From NCBI RefSeq assembly GCF_000003605.2, contig NW_003116447.1, positions 984,130 to 1,004,631 on the forward strand: DNA of 20,502 nucleotides, in the 5' to 3' direction. A program made the position numbers and the translations under genes. Below the pieces are notes generated by a model. The model saw only the letters and a program-made list of their open reading frames with translations, made no database searches and had not been told where the DNA came from. This DNA comes from Saccoglossus kowalevskii (lineage: Eukaryota; Hemichordata; Enteropneusta; Harrimaniidae). Positions 1-9,039 of the stretch are shown piece by piece (the first letter of the stretch is position 1; the number at the start of each line of letters is the position of its first letter).

Positions 1-257
1 TGGTCATGACCATCATCCCTTGGCAGGCAACAAATCGTGATATTACCCTCACAAGCATGTGTTATTATTTAACTGGTGGGCATACGCCGGGCAGCCGATG
101 GGAAATTCTTGGTATATAGAAATGCACTGAACAACGATACCGTTGTATTTTTTTGTATAGTACATTCTGTTTATGTTTCAAAACATCACCAACTAATTTA
201 ACTATGAAAGTAGTCCGGTGTACCATATCACACACATGTTCCGATATATTACCACAG
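1..257. other. 5' flank without recognised gene
   Basis: No open frame of useful length and no recognisable protein motif is visible on either strand. It leads directly into the candidate core promoter that starts at about 258, so part of it may be upstream regulatory sequence. Confidence 0.4.
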
Positions 258-297
258 TGACGTCACATCTAGGTGATAACGAGTCTACGTATATAAT
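258..297 (+). promoter_or_regulatory. Candidate core promoter: CRE plus TATA box
   Basis: A full palindromic cAMP-response element (TGACGTCA) lies at 258-265 and a TATATAAT box at 290-297. An E-box (CACGTG) follows at 345-350. An ATG with an acceptable context (atcATGG) lies at 374, followed by a splice donor. The TATA-to-ATG distance of about 80 bp leaves room for a start site near 320 and a short 5' UTR. The order and spacing are those of a TATA-type animal promoter. No transcription evidence is available, and single motifs of this length occur by chance. Confidence 0.4.
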
Positions 298-373
298 GGC
301 CCCTATAATATATACTGGTAGTTACACCCCTTCCTGAGCTGAGTCACGTGGTAGCTCTTTACTGATCACCATC

Positions 374-404
374 ATGGGAAACGATAGCTGGATTGATTTT
401 CAAG
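374..404 (+). CDS. Candidate first coding exon of an unrecognised gene
   Basis: An ATG opens a short frame reading MGNDSWIDFQ, then one base, then a GTAAAT splice donor at 405. I do not recognise the peptide. It is reported because it sits about 80 bp downstream of a TATA box that itself lies just downstream of a full CRE. Any later exons would lie to the right. The only in-phase follow-on I noticed is the 33-nt candidate at 2558-2590. It could equally be a non-coding leader exon or chance. Confidence 0.22.
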
Positions 405-643
405 GTAAATTGAGCATATTCGGTAAATTGTGACTTTTGTGTGTGTATAGCGGTCATTGCAGACAGAAAATCATCTCAAAGACGATTCTGGAATTCAGCG
501 GAGCGATACATGTTACCTGGATTATTAGTTGCTTCATCACTCCGTTGACCACTCCGCCCAGCAATAAATTATTTTAAATGACATAGCATTATATGGTGTG
601 TATACAAATGAACTTATATTTTGAAGAACGTCGTTACAGGTAG

Positions 644-657
644 ACTCTAGGTGGCGC
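644..657 (+). promoter_or_regulatory. CTCF-like motif
   Basis: ACTCTAGGTGGCGC matches 12 of 14 positions of the bilaterian CTCF core CCASYAGRKGGCRS on the plus strand. A 13/14 match in the opposite orientation lies at 18668-18681. Occupancy cannot be judged from sequence. Confidence 0.3.
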
Positions 658-1203
658 TGTTTGTGCAAATGCATTACATTTTATTTACACCAAAGACAAC
701 TGTATTTGATTATCCCAAGTTCTCAAAATGGTGATGTCACGCTGTTGTAACACAGCAAGACGAATATATTACTACATTGTGCACAGTTTATCGACGATCA
801 TTATAAGTATCTAAAAAAGGACCGGAATTAATTTCAATCGTATATTGCAGAATGCAAATATGAAAATAAATTGTGGGACATACCGTATTCAGTTAACACC
901 TTCGACATGGCCGCAATGACTTCATGATTACATAAAGTAGCTTGGGTAAACGATAAAAAATAAAACAAATATTAAAAATGAAGTGAAAATAATCCAAATA
1001 TGGCGTGTCATCCTTGTTCAAACCCGCCCTCTTCGTGCATTATCAACGCATACCCGAACGCATATTGCGGGGAATCTGGCACCACAGTGATGGTGGATCG
1101 AATCATGTACTAGTATATTACGTACATCAATATTTTTCATGAATAACTACCACACTAAACGCAAATACATATACTAGTATATTGTGTATATAGTCACTAA
1201 AAA

Positions 1204-1217
1204 CTGCGCATGCGCAG
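1204..1217. promoter_or_regulatory. Palindromic NRF1-type site
   Basis: CTGCGCATGCGCAG is a perfect 14-bp palindrome containing the full NRF1 consensus YGCGCAYGCGCR. NRF1 sites typically mark animal promoters. No convincing gene start lies beside this one. The nearest minus-strand ATG, near 1279, is followed by 15 open codons and a GTGATA sequence, which I could not identify. Confidence 0.35.
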
Positions 1218-2557
1218 ATCACACACCTGCAAATTATTATCACCTCTCCAATATGTTCCGCCTTCGTCAGTTGTTTACTATGGAACATCAACGCTGTACA
1301 TAGATGTGGTATATTGTTGACCCTATAGACGTAACACCAGTAAGACTGACCACGGTATATCCGCCAAAAAATCGATCAAATAGAAGCTCTGCGTTTCTTC
1401 GGTGGATACTAAACTAATGTTATGTAAATTTATTCATATCGTTGGGGGCCACTCGATATGATAATGTTATGATAATGCTTGTATTAGCCAATACACACTG
1501 TACGGTTGAAAACGCCGCACATGCGTGGATTTGTTCGATGGACAATTTCTCCCGTGTTCAATATTTTTTTTAAATTCTCAGGCATGATTCACGCCCCACA
1601 CCCCCACCCCACACGCAGGGCGCAATGCAATCGGGTTTTTTGTTGGGTGAGTTAGTCATTAAATAGTTACATTTACCTTCACGGCGGTATCACTACCAAC
1701 CAGAAACAGCAATTCTATCAATTTATCGAATCCCATTATAGACGGCCGATCGTTGCAACATTCGCGAAATTAGAGTGTATTGTATAATGACATCATGTAC
1801 GCACATTTGGTTCACATGACGTTGCAGTATTATTTACTTGCATGTTTAAAGTAAACATTATCAACATATATACCAGAACTTTTTTATAAATAGGTTGTTT
1901 ACGGTATTCAGTAGTGGAAATTTTGCATTGTTTTAACCTTGAGACACATCCCTGGTACTCGCGCCAATGATGCAGCGATTGGCCGGTCGCATTATACTCT
2001 GCCACGCCTTAAAGTTGTTGTAGCATTTGTAAGATTTTGTAAGAGGAGGAGAGAAGATAGAAAGAAACAGCGAGAGGTTACCTCAGTTGGCCATTTGGAT
2101 GAATACAGCTGGGCTATCTGTTATGATCTCATAAGAACATTTATACATAATATTCTTATGCAATGAAACGCAATAATTTTGACATGTGACTTATTAAACA
2201 AATTATCTCTTCGGCTCTTCGAACACAAACTAATATCCAACACGGTTCGAAAATGAAAATTTAACAATTGAATCCTGAAATAACCATTGTCACAGCACTC
2301 ATGGACAGATTCGGGATTTTTGTTTAGAGGCGCGCCTTTACAATACTTGTTACATTGCATTGTGGGATATGCGCGTACGAGTAACGACGATTTGTTTTAT
2401 AGCTCTAAACCCACTGTTTCTAATGTCATTGGGTACCGCCAATCACACATTAATCAATGAAAAGAGCAATAGACAGGGCAAAACGAAACGAACATTAAGT
2501 TAAGGCGAAATTATAATTTCGTAGTAATAACACTTAGTATGTGTCCCCACTACGCAG

Positions 2558-2590
2558 TCTGTATACAAATATTGTGTGGCCAGATTTCAG
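2558..2590 (+). CDS. Candidate 33-nt internal exon
   Basis: A ...CGCAG acceptor and a consensus GTAAGT donor (2591) bracket 33 nt. The segment is open in the phase set by the candidate exon at 374-404 and reads VCIQILCGQIS in that frame. Exon phase is 1-1. The polypyrimidine tract is weak and no homology is recognised, so it may be chance. Confidence 0.1.
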
Positions 2591-3927
2591 GTAAGTTGTA
2601 ACTTCGCTATGAGCTCAGATTGTGTGCACACTCAAATGTGAGCATGTAAGGCAATGAATATATACTGTAAAACTGAACAATCATACTAGTCGTACATATC
2701 CATTGTAATGTCGTTATTCAATTCCAAAATAGCCTGAAAAGTTCGCGTGAGTTGCGCCCTCCGCGGTGCTGCAAACCGGCGAGGGCGCCACTCACGCCTA
2801 CATGTTAGGCTAATTTCAAACATGCAATGTAAATATCGATGGAATATTTTTTTTTTTTACAAACCTCGATTGTAATCAATTGTTAACCATTAAGAGTTAA
2901 CAGTCATGTACAATGGTATAAAATATATTACAGTAGTATTCGTATGTAAGAATTAATGTATTCATACAGACACGTGACAAACATAATATTTCATAGCACC
3001 ATTTATTTATTACGTTATACTAGGATCACTATTTTCAGTACACATGTAGGATGCGTGTGTGCGTAGTCAGAAGCATATCATAGAGATTGTCATGGTCAAA
3101 TAGGAAGACAGTCACACGTGATTGTAGACACGCTGCTAAGAACAATAGTCAGCGTGAGAACATATTGAGATAATAGCATGGAGTAGTTATTGCAATATGG
3201 TGGTTCATTGTAATAGTAAATCACTTTCTATAATTTCAGTAAATTGATATTTTCCCAGTCATTGTAATATATAGTTATCTGAGGCAGGGCATGGGTATAA
3301 ACTTTTGCTGTATTGTTTTACTAGTTTCAACTGGGAGAGGGTGTAAAATAAGTCGATGAGTTTACAACATGAACAGTATCTGGGAGCACTACGATAAAGA
3401 CTTTTCGATTTCGACATTCTGAAATCCCTCCACTTATTTTCTTATTTATTTTTTTTTTTGGAAAAAAAAATATTGTGACAAGTGAATTCAGAAATATATT
3501 AAGAATGTTTCATAACGAAATGTATTTCATATTACACGATTACACGTGAATATAAAAATCAAAATAAACTTGTTATTTCATTTGTCTTGAGTTATAACTG
3601 AGAGCAGCTAAATGGAATTGCGAAATATGTGTATCATGTATGATATTATTTCGTAAAAATACGGTATACTCCATAAAAACGGAAGAATTTCACAATGTCG
3701 AAAACGGAAAGTCGTTATCACAGTGTTTGGATTGAATGAAATTGTAATGTCGGTACTGGAATTTTTGCCAGTGACGAATATTGATGGCAGTGTACTAAAT
3801 TCATGATAACTGTTTCTATCCTTTTATAAAAAACAAACAAACATACAGTTACGGTCAAACCTCTTCTATCTATGATCAAACAAATCGGCCTGAGAGAAGT
3901 GATCTCGACCGCCATGATCAGTTCAAA
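2591..3927. other. Non-coding stretch, no gene recognised
   Basis: It is AT-rich with poly-T/poly-A runs near 2850 and 3440-3470. It holds the GC-rich foldback at 2745-2797. On the minus strand it is the 3' flank of the pore-former homologue. The first clear AATAAA on that strand is near 3440, roughly 480 nt after the stop codon, so the 3' UTR may end there. Confidence 0.4.
2745..2797. repeat. GC-rich foldback (imperfect inverted repeat)
   Basis: Left arm GCGTGAGTTGCGCCCTC (from 2745) pairs with right arm GAGGGCGCCACTCACGC (ending 2797) with a single mismatch. The loop is about 19 nt. An outer pair AGCCT (about 2731) and AGGCT (about 2806) extends the symmetry, giving a unit of about 80 bp. 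It is much richer in GC than its surroundings. The shape fits a tiny foldback or MITE remnant or a structured regulatory hairpin. I cannot choose between them. Confidence 0.6.
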
Positions 3928-4740
3928 TTATAAATCTTCGTCTCTCATTTCCAATTCTTGTCTTATTTCTCTTTTCGACATAAAAATACCCTTGTTAATA
4001 AATTTAGCGAAACCTTTCCGTTTTTCTGTTTTGGGAAATACCTTGAAGCCATCCATACCGCGGAAGATATCCTGAGCTTGGCCATGCCGATCGGAGTCTA
4101 TTTTCTCCCCTTTCTTAATAATAACAGTTACTTCCCCTTCAATACGATATTCTACGTCATATTTCGCGATTAAGTCTTCCTCGGTGATGTTCAAGTTCAC
4201 ATTCACCCGCTTCCCTTTCGGGACGATTACGTCACATTCAATGACGTTTGTCCGTGTTTTCTCAGATGCGTTTACTTCTTCCGTCGACTCCTCCGTCGTC
4301 TTTCCGAACTCCACGCTCGCTTCTATACACGCGTTTGGGGGCGTTAGAGAAATGCCCGCCCGAGAACTGAAGGTGTGTCCGCTGCTCATCGACCAACTAT
4401 AGCAAGTGGTATTAGTGCGTTCAACCCGGAAATGGTGTTTTTGTTCCGCTGCAGATGTAGCGTTTACGAACGACGTGGTATGTACAGTGCGCGTACACGT
4501 GTTAGGAGTGGCCTCCCCGGCCTCGGCTCCACTCGGAATATACTCATTTGGATTATCTGGACACGGAACCATCTTTTTCACGGCTTTATAATTTATTTCA
4601 CCGATTTGCATGAATTCCAGACCATTTTTAACAATTTCCACAACGTACTTATCCTGGTTGTCCTTTCCTTTCAGAGCCCATTTTTTGATGACTTCATCAA
4701 TATTTTGGATAATTTTGGACATGGGTTTGTTGTCAGCCAT
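3928..4740 (-). CDS. Aerolysin-like ETX/MTX2 family protein
   Basis: An intact single-exon frame encodes 270 residues. Family features seen: a polar, Ser/Thr-rich central half with alternating beta-strand pattern (about 85-210), starting near TTSFVNATS (88-96). An amphipathic segment (about 120-148) is flanked by Ser/Thr/Glu stretches, as in the pre-stem loop of the family. A VPKGKRVNVNL turn-strand (173-183) is followed by strands ending EGEVTVIIKK. In known members this fold oligomerises and inserts a beta-barrel in membranes; animal homologues include defence and venom proteins. Residues 1-50 are helical and charged, and I see no signal peptide. Cysteines lie at 60, 82, 113, 138 and 169. 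The start is the first ATG after a strong 3' splice site. The GC content looks higher than in the flanks. Family assignment is by pattern, not search. The target and activity of this copy are unknown. Confidence 0.78.
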   Translation of the reverse strand: MADNKPMSKIIQNIDEVIKKWALKGKDNQDKYVVEIVKNGLEFMQIGEINYKAVKKMVPCPDNPNEYIPSGAEAGEATPNTCTRTVHTTSFVNATSAAEQKHHFRVERTNTTCYSWSMSSGHTFSSRAGISLTPPNACIEASVEFGKTTEESTEEVNASEKTRTNVIECDVIVPKGKRVNVNLNITEEDLIAKYDVEYRIEGEVTVIIKKGEKIDSDRHGQAQDIFRGMDGFKVFPKTEKRKGFAKFINKGIFMSKREIRQELEMRDEDL

Positions 4741-4770
4741 GTTTATTTATTCTATGAAAGAAAGAAGATA
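4741..4770 (-). other. 3' splice site before the pore-former homologue (5' UTR intron)
   Basis: On the minus strand a pyrimidine tract (TCTTCTTTCTTTCATAG) ends in AG at 4752-4753, 12 nt before the ATG at 4740. The last exon would then start at 4751 and carry the whole coding region plus an 11-nt leader. An upstream non-coding exon is implied. One possible donor is the strong CACCCAG/GTAAGG on the minus strand near 6490, but this link is a guess. Confidence 0.45.
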
Positions 4771-6668
4771 AATTATTAGTAACGTAAACATCATAAACAT
4801 AGTTTGCAGTAAAATTATATCACAGGCTTTCATTTCTTCATAATCGTTCAGTACTCTCGATTCCATGCGTCGATCGTGAAATAAAAAAATTAAAGGTGAA
4901 AATCGGCCGTCCTTCAAAAATTAAATACAAGATCGTTTGCTCGATTATAACTACTAATTCCGTGTCTGAATTACATTCTATTTGCAGAACATAGGCAATG
5001 AATTGGCAAGCGAGCAGCAGGGGCGATGAATGTTCACAACGGGAGTGGCTGTTTCAGTCTATATATTAGTTTATTCCGTGGAGAGTTCTTTAACAAATTT
5101 TAATCGAGATTTGCCTGTTCACCAGGGATACTATTCACCCGTGAATTAAATTGATTATCTGATGCCAAAATATCCCATGTTACCGTGATCAATGTTGAGA
5201 CCAATTTCGATAGTGTGTCATTATTTTTATTCTGAGTCAGAGCACAATTTCGTTTCAAATAAATTATGATAAAATGCTGCTATCTGAACGAAGACCACGT
5301 ATATTCATGAACAGAAGTGATGTTTGATCGATTTCAAATGTTATGTGAGTTTTTAATTGCCATTTCTGGCAAGAAAACTCATTTTAAACCCGTCAACAAT
5401 AGATATTACTTAATTACACCGCGAACAGAACGTATCGTTTACACACACACAGCAGGAAGGGCCTAAATATAAAGGTATACGCTGTATGTCGTACAATACT
5501 GACACAAAGGAACGCAACAAATTAGGGGGAGAGTTGATTAATTGATATCACGGGCGTTATGGTAACAGATAAAATATCGACAGAAGGATGCTAGGATACT
5601 GAACAAAAGTAATGAAAATCTAATAGAAATCGATTAATTAATTTTAAATTGAATGTCCATGTTTGTAACGCTGTTTTAATACATTTGATATCACTGGGTT
5701 CAGAATGGAACAGACACAATATATCTATCAGTGTGTGTCTATTTAAGGCCGCAATACTATGCGTGGAATTGTGAGTGATTTAGAATAGAAACTCGCGGCA
5801 TATTGACAGACATTGACGACTAATGGCGGCATTCTTTTATAACAGATAGCACTGGAATCATGTTACAACTTGTTCCTACTATGCGCATTAAAGAGTGTGA
5901 TCACCTTAAAATAACAAAGAAAGAAAGTCCACCTAGGTTGGATTGTGTCAATACCGAATATGTAGTTGTAAGTTATGTATAACCTTCCAATAACGTATGG
6001 TTAATTTTTGTTTTATAATATATTTGCAATTAAGCTGATACATACACGTCATGTACAGCCGTTGTTTGAGTTTTAAAAATACACCGGCTAGCTGTGATGG
6101 AAAAAATAGTTTTTTTAATTCGTAGATTAAGTGTTCGTCATAACAATACTCGCTATTCACAGAAGATATATCAATGTTTTTTAACAGTCGGTATTTGAAT
6201 AGTTTTATAATTTTTTTATAACGTTTTGTAAGAAGAAGAAGCAGCAAAGATAGTTTTGTCTGACGTGGTCCGCCATGATGTTTCTATATCGGTTTCGCGT
6301 ATAGGTAAGCATGCGGAACGGTATGGACAAAACACATAACTGTTTTTCAAAAGAAATATAGCACTACAGACACACTGGATCAGTTAAAACTCATACTGTA
6401 TTACATTCAGTTAATTTAGTATAGAGAGGGGAAATTGTAGAATTTATAACAAGGTACAATTGTCAACAGAAATAAAAAACACGCCCTTACCTGGGTGGCT
6501 AGTAAAATCGACGTAAATATTTTGCAACCACAATCTTCTGTCAAAATTGTCAGTTTGTGTTCGTATAAAGTTGTTCCGATACAAGCCTCGCAGATCGCAC
6601 GGTTAAACGAGTTTTGTTATGTATACGAGGAGCTAGTTTTAAGCAGATAGAAATGTTCTATCATGAAC
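4771..6668. other. Intergenic stretch upstream of the pore-former homologue
   Basis: No conserved protein is visible. A 99-codon minus frame at 5948-6247 is AT-driven and shows no domain. A minus-strand frame of about 41 codons ends in a consensus donor near 6490 and is Cys-rich (CEAC, CGC), but it has no acceptor or ATG that fits. On the plus strand a GTAAGC donor at 6305 follows an open frame of about 24 codons. The promoter and any leader exon of the gene at 3928-4740 should lie here. Confidence 0.35.
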
Positions 6669-6707
6669 CACAGTCTCTGTATAGAGTCGATATATAGAGG
6701 GACTGTG
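6669..6707. repeat. Foldback repeat, CACAGTC family, copy 1
   Basis: CACAGTCTCTGTATA at the left pairs with TATAGAGGGACTGTG at the right, with two mismatches. The centre is short (GAGTCGATA). The same arms make up the palindrome at 17748-17779, so the two loci are copies of one family. Flanking similarity (TATCATGAACCACAGTC here against GACTGTGGTTC there) supports common origin. A solo MITE-type foldback is the likely nature. Confidence 0.6.
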
Positions 6708-7585
6708 CATGAACACTGCATGTAGGAACCTGTCCAAGAACGACGCTGATTGGTAGACTAAGAGGACACGTGATGTATAGAAAGTAGATTGAGGTGTCAC
6801 GTGATGTTTAGAAAGGGCGGCACTATACAGGAATTAAGGAGTAACATCTTCTGTGTACGACTGGGGTTTGAAACGTTAACAGTTGCGTAAACCACCGTCC
6901 CGCAGGACCACAGGGGCTTGACGATCTATTCGTCGGTGTTTAACCCGACCGAAATTAGTACCTGGTATCACGACATAATAACTAAATGGAATACGGAGGA
7001 TTATGGGTAGAGGCACTAAATAACTGAACTTTTTTTATCATCATAGGGTGGTCTGTTGTAACAATATTGTTGATGACACGATGAGCTTAGTATCTTCGAA
7101 TAGTAATGTTTTTATTTAATTCCCCCATAAGACATGACTTCGAACTTTCGTCTCAATTGTAAGGTTCATTATGGATATAATTGTACATTTTAATTGATTA
7201 TTTTATTTTATTTTAATGAGTATATGTTTTCCCATATACATTCTGATAATTCCCCTGTTTCTGAAAGAACCTTCAATTTGAAAATTGATTTTCGAATTCG
7301 CAAAACAAACTTGGAATGCTGCCGATCGGATCGGATCGGAAGAGCAGGCGCGGTTCAAGTCGAAATCGCTGGCTTTTCTGTGGGCAAATAGATTTTGTTG
7401 AAAGTGATCTGAGAGAAATTAAATTTACACCCAGACTTGCATACAATTATGAATGAAATTGTATTCAGCTATTCCAACGTTCCCTTGCAGTGCCATCCAA
7501 ATCCAACGTGACGCCATGCCAAACGCCGATATTGTAATCATTGAGCAAGATTTCTTATGATGAGATTGTATCTTTAAGTTGGCTT
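6708..7585. other. Non-coding stretch, no gene recognised
   Basis: A 38-codon plus-strand frame (about 6895-7010) follows a CCCGCAG acceptor-like sequence and has protein-like composition, but it ends in a stop with only a weak donor (GTAGAG) beside it. A GATCGGATCGGATCGG microrepeat lies near 7325. Nothing else stands out. Confidence 0.35.
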
Positions 7586-7609
7586 CATGGATGTACTAGT
7601 ACATCCATG
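7586..7609. repeat. Perfect 24-bp palindrome
   Basis: CATGGATGTACT is followed at once by its exact reverse complement, with no spacer. The symmetry stops at both edges (t/g flank). It lies 70 bp before the 21-bp minisatellite. It could be a tiny foldback remnant or a dimeric protein-binding site. Confidence 0.75.
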
Positions 7610-7675
7610 GTTGCCTGAACCTAATAATTGTGTTTTGATTTAAAATGAATGTCATTTTCAAGTTTCTGATATTTG

Positions 7676-8465
7676 GCCAAGACTTACTATCTCGTGACCA
7701 CGATTTATTATCTCGTGGCCACGACTTACTATCTCATGGACACGACTTATTATCTCGTGGCCATGACTTATTATCTAGTGGCCACGACTTACTATCTCGT
7801 TGCCAAGACTTACTATCTCGTGGCCACGACTTACTATCCCGTGGCCAAGTCTTACTATCCCGTGGCCAAGACTTACTATCTCGTGGCCAAGACTTACTAT
7901 CTCGTGGCCACGATTTATTGTCTCGTGGCCACGACTTACTATCTCATGGCCACGACTTATTATCTCGTGGCCACGACTTATTATCTAGTGGCCACGACTT
8001 ACTATCCCGTGGCCAAGACTTACTATCTCGTGGCCAAGACTTACTATCTCGTGGCCACGACTTATTATCTCGTGGCCAAGACTTACTATCTCGTGGCCAA
8101 GACTTATTATCTCGTGGCCACGACTTATTATCTCGTGGCCAAGACTTACTATCTCGTGGCCAAGACTTACTATCTCGTGGCCAAGACTTATTATCTCGTG
8201 GCAACGACTTTTTATCTCGTGGCCAAGACTTACTATCTCGTGGCCAAGACTTACTATCTCGTGGCCAAGACTTATTATCTCGTGGCAACGACTTTCTATC
8301 TCGTGGCCAAGACTTATTATCTCGTGGCAACGACTTTCTATCTCGTGGCCATGACTTCCTATCTCGTGGCCACGACTTATTATCTCGTGGCCATGACTTC
8401 CTATCTCGTGGCCACCGTGGCGACGTATCTTGTGGTCAACACTCTCTATCTCGCGACTTCCTATT
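7676..8465. repeat. 21-bp minisatellite, about 35 in-phase units
   Basis: The unit begins GACTTACTATCTCGTGG and is completed by CCAA or CCAC. From 7681 to 8415 every unit keeps exact 21-bp phase, followed by degenerate units to about 8465. Where a unit ends in CCAC, the junction CGTGGCCACG is a perfect 10-bp palindrome. The block from about 7702 recurs 210 bp later (the GATTTATT variant at 7702 and 7912, the CTAGTGG variant near 7775 and 7985), so ten units were copied as a block. The variant GGCAACGACTTT recurs only in the 3' part, near 8202, 8286 and 8328. Because 21 is divisible by 3, long open frames appear on both strands; the plus one of 287 codons reads as heptads such as DLLSRGQ. I regard these as by-products of the repeat. 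Confidence 0.96.
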
Positions 8466-9039
8466 CATAATTTTTGAGAATGTTGGTCATAAATCGCATG
8501 TATTTTGAGAAACTTGTCTTAATATTTGTTCAAACATGGTTATTTTTGGAACGATTCCATGAAACACAATTGCATGTTTGACACTTTGATTGTTAAAATA
8601 ATTGAGCACAACACTACGCCAATCACTATATACTAGTATATATTTTTTTCAGCCTACGTCATCAGTCCACAATTTATACAATTATATTGCCCAGAAGTAC
8701 AATTTATTACAAAATGAATAAATTCTGGGTATTTACATTCATGAGTAGACTTCTACCTTATTAGGAAGTCACGATGACATTCACTTATAGAGCGACCTCT
8801 AGCGATGATATTAGGAGGCTTCCTGACTGACTCAACGAACCGTGATTGAAGTTACCCGCCCCTGAAAGAAAATAGATGCTGAATTGTTCGAGTTACGGAC
8901 ATCGAGTTACATAAATGACCACGCCCACTCGATGTTCAATTAACAGCAGTTAACAGTTGGTTTGTTGTTGAAGATCTTTCTGCGTGTTTCATTACTATAT
9001 CTGATTTGACGGCTAATAATCCTCTATATCAAGTTCCAA
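8466..9039. other. Non-coding stretch, no gene recognised
   Basis: It contains a TATACTAGTATATA palindrome-like site near 8627 and a weak CTCF-like sequence near 8787-8803 (about 11/14 on the minus strand). No frame or RNA gene is recognised. Confidence 0.35.

Larger units (their letters stand above)
411..2557. other. Long non-coding stretch, no gene recognised
   Basis: It is AT-rich, and no reading frame resembles a protein family I know. The longest open frame, about 75 codons at 1939-2166, shows no domain and is basic and low in complexity. It contains a CTCF-like motif at 644-657, a palindromic NRF1-type site at 1204-1217, two TACTAGTATATT motifs near 1108 and 1172, and a C-rich patch near 1590-1615. 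It could be intron if the exon at 374 is real. Confidence 0.4.

Noticed and set aside
1939-2166. 75-codon plus frame with a basic stretch
   Set aside because: No domain or recognisable splice context; open frames of this length are expected by chance in 20 kb.
5948-6247. 99-codon minus frame as a gene
   Set aside because: Composition is AT-driven (K, L, I, Y), it has no domain, and nothing upstream or downstream supports it.
6895-7012. 38-codon plus frame after a CCCGCAG acceptor
   Set aside because: It ends in a stop with only a weak donor beside it. No polyadenylation signal or family is recognised.
7320-7375. tRNA-like B box (GGTTCAAGTCG)
   Set aside because: No A box at the right distance, and the flanks do not pair into T or acceptor stems.
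7676-8465. CRISPR array
   Set aside because: Units abut without unique spacers, and the rest of the window is clearly animal nuclear DNA.
7645-8508. 287-codon plus frame as a protein-coding gene
   Set aside because: Nearly all of it is the 21-bp minisatellite, which is open in several frames on both strands. The ends show no domain or promoter support.
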